From: Plectrocnemia conspersa
Taxonomy: Eukaryota > Arthropoda > Insecta > Trichoptera > Polycentropodidae
Length of the DNA: 64,000 nucleotides
NCBI GenBank assembly: GCA_009617715.1
Contig: VTFK01000072.1
Coordinates: 1-64,000 of the forward strand
Direction of reading: 5' to 3'
Under the pieces are notes generated by a model that worked only from the letters and a program-made list of their open reading frames with translations, was not told where the DNA came from and searched no databases. A program made the translations under genes and the position numbers. This document shows, one piece after another, positions 12,531 through 23,559 of the stretch; the first letter of the stretch is position 1, and every line of letters begins with the position of its first letter.

Positions 12531-13345
12531 ACCACAATTATTTTTTTCAATTGGTCAAAAAGGGTTTTATTATGTAAATGTAACAGATTAAATATATATA
12601 AATATTTTTATTTATATATTATTATATAAGTCCTGTTAAACTAATAATCACACCAAGTTTTTTTATAAAGATATTTTTAGACTTGCCTCGAAGGTTTCAA
12701 ACTAATTTGAAAAAATACTATTTTTATGGCAATGATGGATGATACAATTATGGGCGTTAAAAGCGTATCCAGTTCCAAATGAAAGGTTATTTTAACCCCT
12801 TCCTTCTCTACCAATAAGTGTGCGCAGTAAAACACATTTACGATACATAGAAAGTTTATTTATGGGATCTAATATATACGTATAATATATTTATTTTGTA
12901 CTAACGGAAAATATTTTTAAAAATTAAGATTAAGTATTCTACACTGAATTATTTAATTCATTCAAAATAAATGCAGCTTTATCTACGAAAAACAGTTTAT
13001 AACATATCTTTACAAACATATGTTGATAGACTCGACTCAAGTAGTTTATATATGTATAATATATATACAACATATATATATTATAGAAGAGTTTTTATTA
13101 GCGAATGCTGGAGCTAAAAGTGCGCCACTTCATTTGCCGCTCACACTTTCTCCGGGGACTTACATGTGTCAAAGCAGTAATCACATGGGTGCAGATCATT
13201 AAACTTCTCGGTCGGTTTGTCTCTTAAAAGGTGTTAGCGATCAGCTTATTTGAGCAATGCTGCTTTTTATATTTTTAATCTAACCCTGCCTTTATCTTAC
13301 AACGTTTGAAAGACTTTAGTGCAACTGTGTTTTACAATTAACAAA

Positions 13346-13387
13346 ATGGCTGACAAAAAGAAAAGGAATATCCGCAAATCGAATTGA
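13346..13387 (+). other. Short ORF, 13 codons, good start context
   Basis: ATG in the context acaaaATGGC begins a 13-residue lysine-rich peptide, MADKKKRNIRKSN, then TGA. The start context is favourable, but so short a frame arises often by chance and nothing shows transcription. Confidence 0.12.
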
Positions 13388-13429
13388 TTCAAAACTTGAT
13401 TGCACCGTGTAGCAAAGAGTTAAGCGTCG

Positions 13430-13770
13430 CCTTATCTCGACTTATCGCATTAGGCGGCCGTCAGGCTCGCGTTTCAATTCAGGCTCGCTTTAAGAGAAAG
13501 GGAGAAAAGAGTTAAAGTTGAAATATTGCGGTGGGTGCGATCAATGAGGGGTGGGCGATTATGATCGTGTCGGCGGCGGTAAAAAGGGCGATTAATCGCC
13601 TTAACGACGGATGGCCGCGTTTAAAGCGTTTTACAGGCGACTTCCTAAAACGAAATACGCTTCGAGTAATGCCGGACGGTTTAAGTGCGTGCTCAAATTA
13701 TGCGGGAGGAAAGATGGTTTAGTGTGATGGGTAAATGGCGGTTGATGACAGGGTGTAATAGTTGACGATT
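13430..13770. promoter_or_regulatory. GC-rich island with homeodomain-like palindrome
   Basis: A GC- and CpG-rich block in AT-rich surroundings. It contains the perfect palindrome ggcgattaatcgcc at 13587-13600 with a central ATTAAT, and a direct repeat of caggctcgc near 13460-13490. A 63-codon frame (13531-13722) has no recognisable domain. It looks like a candidate enhancer or conserved non-coding element, on composition and motif grounds only. Confidence 0.4.
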
Positions 13771-14039
13771 TTGTAGAATGAATTTGGACGTGGCAGAAAT
13801 TTAGTGTGATTCAAAGTATTATGATTATTTGTAAAAACGTTTATGTTGATCAATCGCGGTACTACAAAAACCAGCATAGAATATGCAACTCCTCTAATGA
13901 AGCAAGTCGTCGCGTTCGATGAAGATGAAATAATACATACAAAAGTCAGTAAACGGAACAGTTTTTGACGTAGTACGATTAAGTAACTAGTATTAAAACA
14001 TAAGCCACTAATTTATTCGTTAAGAATAAGTTATAAGTG

Positions 14040-14310
14040 TGAATGTTAAGGCCAAGAGAGAGGTTAACGGCCAATAAGCGCGAGAGGGGGATCACTACTA
14101 TATTTTTCCGACTGCCTAAAAAATGCGTTATTACTCAATATTCACAATCGAGCCGCGGGTTGGCCATTCCTGGTCTACACAATAAAGAACTTTTAATAGT
14201 GGCTAAGGGACGGTGTCAACAATCCGTCAATGTTTGGTTCCATTCAGTTGAAATATTTAGTGTCTTAGAAAGTCAGAATCGCGTCCCTTATTTTTACCCA
14301 TGCTACAGTT
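14040..14310. promoter_or_regulatory. GC-richer island carrying a 125-codon open frame
   Basis: Composition is higher than in the flanks. The frame 14043-14420 (plus) is the longest intact one outside the transposases. Its product would be 125 residues with scattered cysteines (PCYSC, SCVP) and no domain I know; its second half runs into AT-rich sequence. I favour non-coding conserved DNA over a gene, but a short lineage-specific protein cannot be excluded. Confidence 0.25.
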
Positions 14311-14420
14311 GTACGAGCCATTCTGATACTGCCATAAAAAATGATGTTTTCAGTAATAGCTATGAGAAGCTGAAAAATATATTTAAGAGATTGCTCAACT
14401 ATTTTAGTTGTGTACCATAA

Positions 14421-16035
14421 TTGATTTTTTATTTTTAATTGCTTATCAATATTTATTGATATAATTATTGTTTATATAATTGCCTTCGTGATGCATTGAG
14501 ATGATCAGAATTGTATTAATTAATAATTACATAAATAAACTAGCATCTTGACCCTAATTTTTCTGACCTCAGCCGAATTAGTAATTACTACATAAATAAA
14601 TTGTATCGGTATTTAGTGCGATCAAGTTCATTATGTTACGATAATTAGGTCTACATGCCCATTTATCTTTGTTCTTCCAAATTCTTGTATGTTTTGATAT
14701 GACGATTTTTCTCGTGTTTTATTAGCAAAATAAAATTTGTCCGATTGTAACTTTCTACTGGGAAATAATGTATGATACTTTAAAAAATAACTATTGTGGA
14801 AAATTTTAGTCATTGATTATGACGTTTAAGCATTCTTAAACACATATAAACACGGCTTTTTATTATTACTATTTTTCGGTTCAATATCGGAAATAACATT
14901 GTTATTGACAACCGAGCAGAAAACATTATTTCTATTAATATTATTGTATCTTTGCTTTTCGAATATTCCAATTAACATTATCCATTTAAGGCAAATATTT
15001 TCAAGAAAAATTGTCATATTATTTCAAACTATTTTTAAATATTTATATAAGAAGATATGACAGGTTTTTTAATGTAAATTAATATATTTTTAATATAATT
15101 TAGATAAAATACAGTATTTTTCAAAGTTACTGCTAAACAATTCTAGCAATTCAAATCATTCCTTGTCCTTGTTTTTCATGGTAATTTTGGCTTTTCAGGA
15201 ATGCTTTTATATAATATTCCAAGAACGAAAATACAAAACCCATTTACAATTGCAACTTTGCTAAACAAAACTGAGCGAAACACTCTGTCGATTAGTGATC
15301 TTTATCTATGTAAATTATGTACCTATTAATAAAAAGTTAAGCACTGTGCTTAACAAGTAAATTGCAAATGCTGTTTAATAAACCGAAAATTAATCCTATG
15401 GGGTACAATATTACAAATAAGTTAAATGAAAAAAAATATCAACTTAAATTTAAAGAAAAATCAAACATACCCAATTAAATAAAATGCTAAATTTCAGATA
15501 ATTTCAGATCAATAAGCCTAGAAAATATTCAATCTACAAGGTTACAATTTTATTTAAAAGCTGATTTTACTTGTCTGTAAAAGTAGGTACAAACATATGA
15601 TTGTGATTAATTTACGAAAGCTTAGACATATAATTTTATATAAAATAAATATTCAGTAAATTATTAAGGTAATTTATAATTAATCCAGATATGCGAATAA
15701 TTATATATTTTTTTAATGAATAGTTGTAGATTGGGTAGATAATATACGCATACTTGTATGCAATAAATTCTTTATTTTATTCAGGGGTAAGTTTTTGTAC
15801 TGCCAAATATTTCAAAACCTTTGTGTTTGTGTTGCAAAAGAGCATGTTTAATAACAAGCTAGCAAGTAAGAAAAGTAAACACAGATTACAGTGATACTGT
15901 ATGTATTTCTTAGAGCACTTGGAATGATACAATTAAAATTCGCTTCCTGATAATAGGCTGTTTATATCCACGTTTAAACGCCAGTAAATATCTTTTTGCT
16001 CGACTATCTCCATTGATCTTGACAGCACAAAAAAG
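14421..16035. other. AT-rich stretch, nothing recognised
   Basis: Short frames at 14631-14813 and 14826-15017 (minus) are without motifs. The sequence attctttattttattcag followed by gggtaagt at 15762-15794 resembles back-to-back splice sites but has two extra bases between them. Confidence 0.5.
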
Positions 16036-16039
16036 ATTG

Positions 16040-16345
16040 TATCTTTATTACGGTAGACTCGACATGAAAGCTCGCGCTACCGTTGTGTTTATATTTTTAT
16101 TTCCCCTTTGTGCTGCCCGTCGACTTAAAATTCATCATTGACGTTTCGAGAGCAATAATAATAAAAAATACTTTCATCGAAGGTCCTCCTAATTGTGGGA
16201 TTAAAATTTTGTATTGGTTCTCGGCGCAAATCAACGGTCCTTGGAAATTTGCCCTTTTACGAGGGTTGCGGCGAAATTGCGGATCGTTTCGCTTGCAAAT
16301 GCTCACAGTTTTATTTCGTCAAGGGTCCCGTTTGTAAATGTTAAG
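16040..16345. promoter_or_regulatory. GC-richer island open in frames on both strands
   Basis: Overlapping frames of 84 codons (plus, 16083-16337) and 69 codons (minus, 16097-16306) are both open, which points to stop-poor, GC-richer sequence rather than to a gene. The word ggattaaaattttg contains a Bicoid/Otx-type GGATTA core. Candidate conserved non-coding element. Confidence 0.33.
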
Positions 16346-16484
16346 ATTAACGAATTTTATCGTGCTTACCTTTTTGTGTAAGCTTTTAATAATAATAAAA
16401 CGTGGCTAAAAATACATAGCAAAAAGAAACTCGACCGGTGATAATCATTATCGACTAAGACTTTTTTGACCTAAATAGGAAAAG

Positions 16485-16680
16485 TTTGATGATAAGTTTT
16501 CCACTGGGAAAAGTGTGGTCGCAAAGTGGAAAAGCGGCAAACGAATATAAGAGCTTTCGAAATTTTTCGACGCTTTCAGATAAAGTAGTAGGGTACAGAA
16601 GGGGAGGCTTTATTGCTCAACCATCCACCGATAATCAACACGTGGTTTGGGTTAAATCCAATATAAACAAATTTTGAACA
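16485..16680. promoter_or_regulatory. GC-richer block, candidate regulatory
   Basis: This block includes agtgtggtcgc, a Runt/Runx-type TGTGGT core, beside two gtggaaaa words, and a motif-free 63-codon frame. It may continue the island at 16040-16345 across an AT-rich gap. Function is inferred from composition. Confidence 0.25.
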
Positions 16681-16989
16681 TATTCGCTATAATGAAATAT
16701 CAATAGAATGAATTTAATAAATACATTTTTTTATTTGTTTTATGTTTATTTAATTTATTTCGTGAAAGATTTAAAAATTTAAATAACATAAATATTTTTA
16801 AAGTAAATATCAAAAGGTCATGTTTTTTTAAATATTGCTTATAATATTTTTTTTGAATATTTAATATGTCAAAAAATAATACATAGTGAATATATTAAAA
16901 TATATTTTTAAATTGCTTTTGATATCATAGGTAATTAAAAATCAAAAAAATCATTTTTATGAAGGTCGCCAACTATACTAAGCAATGCA

Positions 16990-17520
16990 AAAAATAACTT
17001 ACTTATTTCAACAGAATAATCTACGTTCTTCACTGATCAACGGATGAAAGTAAAAAGATAATCTCATAAGCTGCATAGTACAACAAATATTAACTAAATA
17101 TACCAGAGCTAGATCATGCTCTGATCTTTCAACCGACCATTCTCCAATAACAGGAATGTTGAACAAAAGCAAAAACCACAACTCAATACAACAACAAAAA
17201 CCTAATTGAATGACATCAGATTCAACAAAACATTTAATAAAATAAGTAATGAAAAATTAAATTTATTAGCTAAATAAATATATAAGATGCAAAGAGCTAT
17301 TTAAAAAAAAATAACTGCTCAAAAAATATTAAAAACATATCCTCGAGAAAGTAAGGCTTAGAAAAAATAGCAATATACTAAAAAAAAGAATCATCTGAAT
17401 CTTAAAAGTCTTAATGCTACAGAGTCCACAGAATACTAACATTCAAAGGTAACAAAGAATAAAAAACTTATCTAATCAGACTCAATAACAGTCATATACG
17501 ATAGAGAAGCTTTTCGCGAT
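16990..17520 (+). pseudogene. Jockey-type LINE fossil: end of endonuclease and linker to RT
   Basis: On the plus strand, one frame reads CIVQQILTKYTRARSC then SDLSTDHSPI at about 17119-17148. This fits the C-terminal end of the apurinic-type endonuclease of Jockey elements, where (D)LSSDHSPI is the conserved box. Further on, a frame gives KSLNATESTEY and, after a stop, HSKVTKNKK, matching the nLs.t....lWk.tk.lk linker before the reverse transcriptase. Many stops and small indels break it. It is a distinct copy from the RT relics at 1.4, 30.2 and 40.1 kb. Confidence 0.72.
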
Positions 17521-17524
17521 TACT

Positions 17525-18605
17525 ATTACTATTATTCATTTAAATTATTTCCTAAGCAAGACACTTATGATTTTTAAATTCACTACCAAATATTGGTAAG
17601 TATTATTTATTTCGTTCAAACTATATTGCTGATTTGGCGTATTTGTTAAAACATATAAATACACTACTGGTTATCTATAATCAAGCGTCTCGGATTAATT
17701 TTTCTTAAGTAATGTTATACAAATCACACATTAATGTTTTATAAAGCTTGAATAGATTACTTTGCACTTAATTTTGCCAATTACAATTCATTAAAAAGTA
17801 ATTTGTTGCCGAGTTGGCACTTGGTAGCAAAATTAATTTTATTACAACGATTTTCTACGGCAAATTACATTGTTCATTTTTTTATTATTATTCTGTTTTA
17901 AGTAAAAAACACGTTTGAAACATTAAGATCAATTGATTATTTTGCTTGCATGTCTTATGCTTATATGAGATGACTAGAAGTTTATTATTGTTTGATGTAT
18001 ATGTAGCACACTATGGAAGTATTAAAACACGAAATGCCGAAAATAATTGATTATGTCATCTCACAAACAGATTATAATAAAGTAAAGCATATGACGTTTA
18101 TTATTTAAATCAAATCTAATATGACGCTAATAATGTAAATAATAATATATTTGTTAATGGTTTTCTTATCCATCGTTCTTATATCTATAAATCCATCCAC
18201 ATGAATAAATCATATTCCTCTTTGATATGGGCCTTGTATTGTCCCAATTTCGATTTGATTCCATTGTGTTGCCGTTTCAAAGAATTTCTGTTGCCATTAT
18301 GATTACATTTATGCTCAATTGGAGAAACGATTTTGCATAAGAAATAAAATTATGCGCCAAAAATGTAAGATAACATATTTTATAATACAATGTTTATTAT
18401 TTATTTATATTTAATTATCAAATACTTTCATCTTGTTGATGATAAATTATCTCGAGTAAATATAATATTAATAATGAAAAGGAAGTAATATTTCAAATGG
18501 AATAATTTTAATTCCGTTCGAACGTACAACTTAAAGCTTTTGATATATTTTTTCGTCGGTACAAAACGCAAATTTTATTTCATTCTTCGACAAAAAAAGC
18601 ACACA
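17525..18605. other. AT-rich stretch, nothing recognised
   Basis: No frame or repeat of note. The patch 18225-18320 is more complex and could be a small conserved block. Confidence 0.5.
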
Positions 18606-18612
18606 AATATAC

Positions 18613-18697
18613 CTTTCTTTCTTCAATAATATTTTGCGCACAAAGAGAATGCAACCAACCTAATAATATCAACTCTCCTCTCCAAATATTATCTTCT
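18613..18697 (-). CDS. Candidate internal exon or pseudoexon, 85 nt
   Basis: On the minus strand a strong acceptor (gtcttttttttcag) is followed by 85 nt and then a donor (aaag|gtatat). One frame is open throughout, beginning one base into the exon: EDNIWRGELILLGWLHSLCA and on, 28 codons ending EERK, so intron phases would be 2 then 0. The other two frames contain stops. I do not recognise the peptide. Twenty-eight open codons can arise by chance, and splice-like pseudoexons are common in long introns. It is on the same strand as the two recursive-type signals, which is why I list it. Confidence 0.25.
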
Positions 18698-19019
18698 CTG
18701 AAAAAAAAGACTTTTGTAACCTTAATATATACATAGCTATATACAATATAGTGTGTATTGTTTTTTACTTTCGCTTTCTTTCAGTTTCCTTTGGACGTCT
18801 GTCCTTAACAAGCTCAGATAAATTGGTTTAGCTTTTACAAAGCATCCCTATATCCACCGTTCACCTATTTTATAGCCCGAAAACGATACTCTACAACTAA
18901 AAGAATGTGTGCTTTTATAAAATTCACTTTACTGAGCATTAATTGTTTTATATATAATCCAAATTTCAGAAGGGTTGTACTAGAATTTCAACAGCCCAAA
19001 ATAAGCCTCAAAAGTACTA

Positions 19020-20215
19020 CCTCCGAAAGAGGATACTCTCAATAGAAACTCGCTTAATGGTCGATTCATTTCGGGCTAATGTCACACGAGAGTGACCATA
19101 TTGCTAATGTAATCCTGATGATTGTTTGAAAATGCCTATTTTCTGTTATTTCATAGCGATTATTATCATTTTGAATTGTTATTATATTTTTGGTCTGGTC
19201 GTTGCCAATAAAACCGCAGAACTTAATTGAAAATGACGGTTTAAATTATTTTGGGTAATAAACGATTAGTTAATCTATTATAGATATATCATTAAAAAAA
19301 TTTACAAAAAAATACAAGTACTTAACATAATAAGCAATGTTTTAAATGAGATCTCAGGATATTGAAATCTCTTAAATTAAAAAAAAATCAAATTTTTGTA
19401 TTGAGATTTATTTTTATTTAATTCAGTGTAATTTTTAATTATTTAATTCAATAAAATTTGTTTAATTGGAAATTTAAATTTTATTGTTAACAATAAAATT
19501 TGTACGAATATTTATAAATATTTTACAATCGCTGCATTGTTTTATGTCAATGTATTAGAAAGTGTAGATTTGTGCCAGATGTTTGCTTTCTTAAAAGCTT
19601 TTTATATAGATCGGATGTATTTGAATAAAAAAAAATTTTTTACGATTACCTTAACTTTTTTTGATAATTTTAGAACTACATTAATATGGGAATCAGCAGA
19701 TTGCAAAAATGTATGGGGGCTTTCCAAAGAGTTACACTATAAATTTTGTCTGTCTGTAAATAGTTTTATATGCAGTATAGTAACAGCTATAATTAAATAC
19801 ATTTTTTACGACTCGGATATAAATACGGGAGACCGAAATTTTTTCATAACTCGACGCTCTATAATTAATCGAAGTAAATCGATTCTTTGATTATTCACGG
19901 ATATTACACGAAACGTGTTTTGTTCAACGATCATCTAGTTTTCTGTTCATTAATAATAAAATGTATTATTAAAATCACATACTAATTTATAATTTTTTTT
20001 TTCTGAACATTATTGAGAAAATCAAATATGAGAATTCTAATTTTTTGAGATATGAAAAACATAGAGAAACCAGAATTTTAGATATTTAAAATAAAATTAC
20101 AGCATATGGATAATAACCAGTTTTTGCACGATTTCAGCGTAATTAAAGAAAATTTATTAAGTAATATCATATAATTTAAAATTTGATTATACCCATAGGA
20201 GCATTTACCGTATTA
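19020..20215. other. Mostly AT-rich, one unassigned 117-codon frame and a palindrome
   Basis: The frame 19537-19890 (plus, 117 codons) has no domain, signal peptide or convincing composition. The patch 19020-19110 is somewhat GC-richer. The perfect palindrome at 19476-19501 is listed separately. Confidence 0.45.
19476..19501. repeat. Perfect 26-bp palindrome
   Basis: Thirteen bases, aaattttattgtt, are followed at once by their exact reverse complement, centred on GTTAAC. It could form a cruciform or be a dimeric protein site, but AT-rich palindromes also arise by slippage. Confidence 0.7.
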
Positions 20216-20219
20216 TATT

Positions 20220-20430
20220 GTCTTAACAACTCGCAAAATAAATTCGGTTTCTCAGTATTAAGGCATTAATTTGGGACAATTATCCACTGGCGTATGCCCG
20301 GCCGTTTTAATTTGTCTCTATGTCCCTTATCAAGCGTTAACTGACGAGAAAGCAGCTCGGCGAAAGCTCGTGAGTTAGACATCGTGAGGTACCGATAGCT
20401 AGCGAGTGTGCGAATACCGGACCCTCAACT
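20220..20430. promoter_or_regulatory. GC-richer island, candidate conserved non-coding block
   Basis: A short run of complex sequence (for example tggcgtatgcccggccgttt and gtgaggtaccgatagctagc) in AT-rich flanks, without a meaningful frame. Candidate regulatory element by composition. Confidence 0.28.
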
Positions 20431-20584
20431 TTTTTGGGTTTTAAATATAATTTTTTGCTTCGTTCTGATTTTTTTAAAACATTTTTTTTTAAATTTAATG
20501 GTTCAAATTGGACATTACTATTTAGGATTTTCAATGATAGACAAAATAGTTCAATCTATAAAAACTACTTAACATTTTCAATTC

Positions 20585-21425
20585 ATTTGAAAATAGGTTT
20601 ACAACTTGACTAAATATTTCCAGAAGAAGAAAACATTTTATATTATTTATTAGATTTACAACGTTAGATTTTATCGTTATATTAAAACTTAGATATTTAA
20701 TGATAAATCTAAATATTGTATATCATTTATGAATAGGTTTAAAACTTGGCTAGATAATAATAAATTAAAAATTGTACTATGAAATTTCAATACAGCGAAG
20801 CTCACGAAACCAATGAATAAATTTTGGTGTACTGAAAATACGTTATATTGAATGTAGGGAAGATCATATATTTTTATTTTATTTTAAATTACTATATTAC
20901 TACAGCATCAAAATAACCTCTTATAAGGTTGACAGATCGTTTTTTTTGTCCTTGTTTAAGGAAAATGTATGAAACACAATAAAATTTGTGAAAAAAATGT
21001 TTTATAAAAAAAGTTTGAGGGTCAGCGAAACACCTGTAAATATTGCTTTTGAACACATCTGTCACACACCAAGTCAAGGACGAACTGAATGTGGAGAAAT
21101 ATTGTGTAAAGTTGCAACGTCATTCTTAAATTTGGATCAAAATATTTCGTTATACTGAGATTAGTCTTCGTTATAATGAAAACATTTTGTATGCAAGTTT
21201 TTAGGGGACAAATTAAAGATTCGTTATACTGGGAATTTTGTTATTTCGGTATTCGTTACAAAGAGATTTCGTTGTATTATTTTTTAAAATAGGTTTGTAA
21301 CTTTACTAAATATTAATAAAACAAAAAATATCAAAATGTTTTCAACATAAAAAATATTATTGAAACGTAACATTTTGTATCATTTAAAAGTAGGTTTACA
21401 GTTTAATAAATAATTATAATAAATA
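20585..21425 (+). repeat. Diverged tandem array, interrupted by a MITE
   Basis: The words aataggtttacaacttgac (20592), aataggtttaaaacttggc (20732), aataggtttgtaactttac (21288) and agtaggtttacagtttaat (21389) mark four diverged units with similar flanks (catt-t-aa before, taaat- after). Units 1-2 are 140 bp apart and units 3-4 about 100 bp. The Tigger-type MITE at 20791-21276 sits between units 2 and 3. Confidence 0.6.
20791..21276. mobile_element. Tigger/pogo-type MITE
   Basis: The left end tacagcgaagctcacgaaac and the reverse complement of the right end, tacaacgaaatctctttgta, are related, and both are followed by further cgttata words (tacgttatattgaa on the left; ttcgttatactg repeated on the right). 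Subterminal cgttata repeats and TA at each end are typical of pogo/Tigger elements. Length is about 485 bp. I see no transposase remnant inside, so this is non-autonomous. It split a pre-existing tandem array. Confidence 0.6.
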
Positions 21426-21429
21426 GCAT

Positions 21430-22470
21430 CGGCTACACATCCGCTCAAAAATATTACTGATATGAAAAAATATTTTGTTACACCTTACTAACGCAACAAC
21501 ACAATCGATCATATAAAGTTAGTGCAATGTGAGTGATTATAAGTCATTGATTGTGTTTTAGGGTATTTTATGTGTTTGAGTGCCAGTTTTAACGCTGCAT
21601 AACACAATTATATCATAAATTTAAATTTTCGTAATAAAAAAGTTTTTTGGTGACATCATAAGTTACTTTATAATTTAAAAAAAATATTTCTATGTTTTAT
21701 GTGTAAATATAAAAGTCAGTTTTTAATTACATTTACTAATGAGAAAGAAACAATAAACTAAAGATATCAAGCACCTAATCTGTTACTTTAGACCAAAAGT
21801 GCGTTTTAAAAATATTAATAATTTTGAAACCTTTGTCTTTTTTGATTAAAAAATATTTTGATTTACATCTTTTTTAAAGTAAATGTTTTTCTGCGCAGCA
21901 TTATATATTTTAATAATTAATGAGTGTAAAAAAGTTTTTCACTATATTTAAAATTAATAATGAACTAATGATATTTAAAATCTATAATAAATGATTAATA
22001 TTTAAAATCCATAATAAAATAAAAAATATTTTTAATGTTGAAAAAAATATTTTGAATAAATATTGAAATTTTATTCTGAAACTTTTAATTTAAAAAAAAT
22101 ATTTAAATTAGTGTTATACATTTTGTGTAGTTTAGTTTCAAAGGCGTCAGTAAGATGGATTTTTTTGCAATACTGTGCGCTTAGTAGTTGGTTAGTAATG
22201 AATAGTACTTTTTTTTGAAACTTTGCCCTTTTATTTTTTTTTTTTAAAGCAAAGTTTTAAAAATTCTCTAAAACTAAAACTTTAAATTGCCAACGTTCGC
22301 CAAAAATTTAGGTACATATTTTTTTCTGTATAGAGAAGCTAATACATATCCACATTATTTATATTATATTTTAAATCTATAAACTAAAAAAAAATATTTT
22401 TAAAAAAAACATTTTTTTTTTGTATTTGATGATTTTTTTATACATATTTTAATAAATTTTATACAATTTA
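21430..22470. other. AT-rich stretch, nothing recognised
   Basis: Long A/T runs. A small imperfect duplication (gatatttaaaatctataat and gatatttaaaatccataat types) lies near 21965-22015. Confidence 0.55.
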
Positions 22471-22472
22471 AA

Positions 22473-22529
22473 TCGTTAAAATAAATTTCGCTCGTTAAAA
22501 TCAATTTCGCTCGTTAAAATCAATTTAGT
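22473..22529. repeat. 19-bp tandem repeat, three units
   Basis: tcgttaaaataaatttcgc, tcgttaaaatcaatttcgc and tcgttaaaatcaatttagt follow head to tail; a fourth start, tcgtt, leads into the promoter-like segment at 22535. Confidence 0.85.
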
Positions 22530-22534
22530 TCGTT

Positions 22535-22605
22535 CTCAAGCGCGGGACTTCCCAAATTTGCTTTGACAGTTCTTCTGTCAGATCTGGCAAGAAATATGTT
22601 ATAAT
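22535..22605 (+). promoter_or_regulatory. Promoter-like segment with NF-kB/Rel consensus
   Basis: gggacttccc at 22544-22553 is a full match to the Rel-family consensus GGGRNNYYCC. It is followed by tgacagttcttctgtcagat, which contains a short inverted repeat, and by ctggcaag. Composition is higher than in the flanks. It lies just upstream of the exon-like segments from 22606. Promoter function and any Rel control are inferred. Confidence 0.3.
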
Positions 22606-23330
22606 CGCGGGATTTTTGTTACAAAGTGACAATTGAAGATGATTCAAGTGATGCAGCATTTGAAATTATAGACAAAACTATAAATTGCGGGTGTGCCAGT
22701 AAGTGTTTAGTTATAAATGAATAATATAACACGGTTATTCTAACAAAATTACTATTGACTTTCCAGGATCTAATATTAAAAGACAAACAGCGGTGATTTG
22801 GCAATTAAAGGTATACATACCGAAGTTAATTAAACATATTACAATGCTAGTAATAATAAAAAATATATGACATATTGTGACAATTTTGTAGAAGATGAAA
22901 AGATGCCAATCTACGTGTTTAATCCTCTACAGTACATCCATCAATTGTGTTCTTTGGTTGTCGTTTAAATTTAATTTATGGATTATATTAGTAGTAATAA
23001 TGTGTTCAATGTTTACTCGTGATAGGAGTCTTATTGTTTTTTAATTATTTTTCAGAAGCAATGATGGAACAATTTGATGACCTATATGGCTACAACGTAG
23101 AATTGGTATATATAAACAAAGAGTTAATCTTCTCGTGTTGAAGTCACTGTCAGCAAGTATTATCTTTTTATAAAGAACATACTACATAAGTTTGATGTAA
23201 CTGAATATCTTAAATTTGGCTATTCAGAAAGAGGAATGATGGCACAGAACAAAAATTGTACCTATTTTGCCACATCGGAATTAAAAATAACCCACTCTTA
23301 GATATTTTGGCTATCGATTATTCCAGGTAT
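22606..23330 (+). pseudogene. Exon-like segments: possible small multi-exon gene or degraded coding DNA
   Basis: An open segment ends at 22698 with donor gtaagtg; after a 68-nt gap ending tttccag, the frame continues at 22767-22810 and stops at donor gtatac. Joined, it reads VTIEDDSSDAAFEIIDKTIN then CGCARSNIKRQTAVIWQLK. Gap length and signals are those of a normal short insect intron. Further protein-like pieces follow in other frames: DEKMPIYVFNPLQYIHQLCS (about 22895), MMEQFDDLYGYNVEL (23061) and about 58 open codons from 23129 including KFDVTEYLKFGYSERGMMAQ. No ATG opens the first segment and I could not join all pieces in one frame. I do not recognise the family. Either a real short gene with exons missed, or a decayed one. 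Confidence 0.3.
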
Positions 23331-23559
23331 GCAATCACATATTTATAATCATTGTAAAATGACGTTTATTAGATAACATCCAAGAAACTACACATTTATA
23401 AGCTGTCCGACAGCGCTGATTTGATCGACATTAACTTTCAATCCTCACATACTAAGGATATATTACACGTTCATGTTTAAAACATAACTGGTTAATTTAA
23501 AATTCTTAAAATCTAACGTATATGTGTATTAAATCAGCAAGCAATGATAATGTTAATGT

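Noticed and set aside
14043..14420. 125-codon open frame as a firm gene
   Set aside because: No recognisable domain; the first half lies in a GC-richer island where frames are open by composition, and the second half is AT-rich. Kept only as part of the island entry.
15762..15794. Third recursive-type splice site on the plus strand
   Set aside because: Two bases (gg) lie between attcag and gtaagt, so it is not a true AG|GT junction; plus strand and no RS-exon signal.
16083..16337. Overlapping 84- and 69-codon frames on opposite strands
   Set aside because: Both open at once; explained by GC-richer, stop-poor sequence.
19537..19890. 117-codon open frame as a gene
   Set aside because: AT-driven composition (many Phe, Ile, Lys, Asn), no domain or signal, no promoter or splice context.
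23129..23330. Lipocalin-like reading (FDVTEYL ... NCTY; DYSRYAITY)
   Set aside because: Only short chance-level resemblance; the G-x-W signature is absent and the two pieces are in overlapping, different frames.
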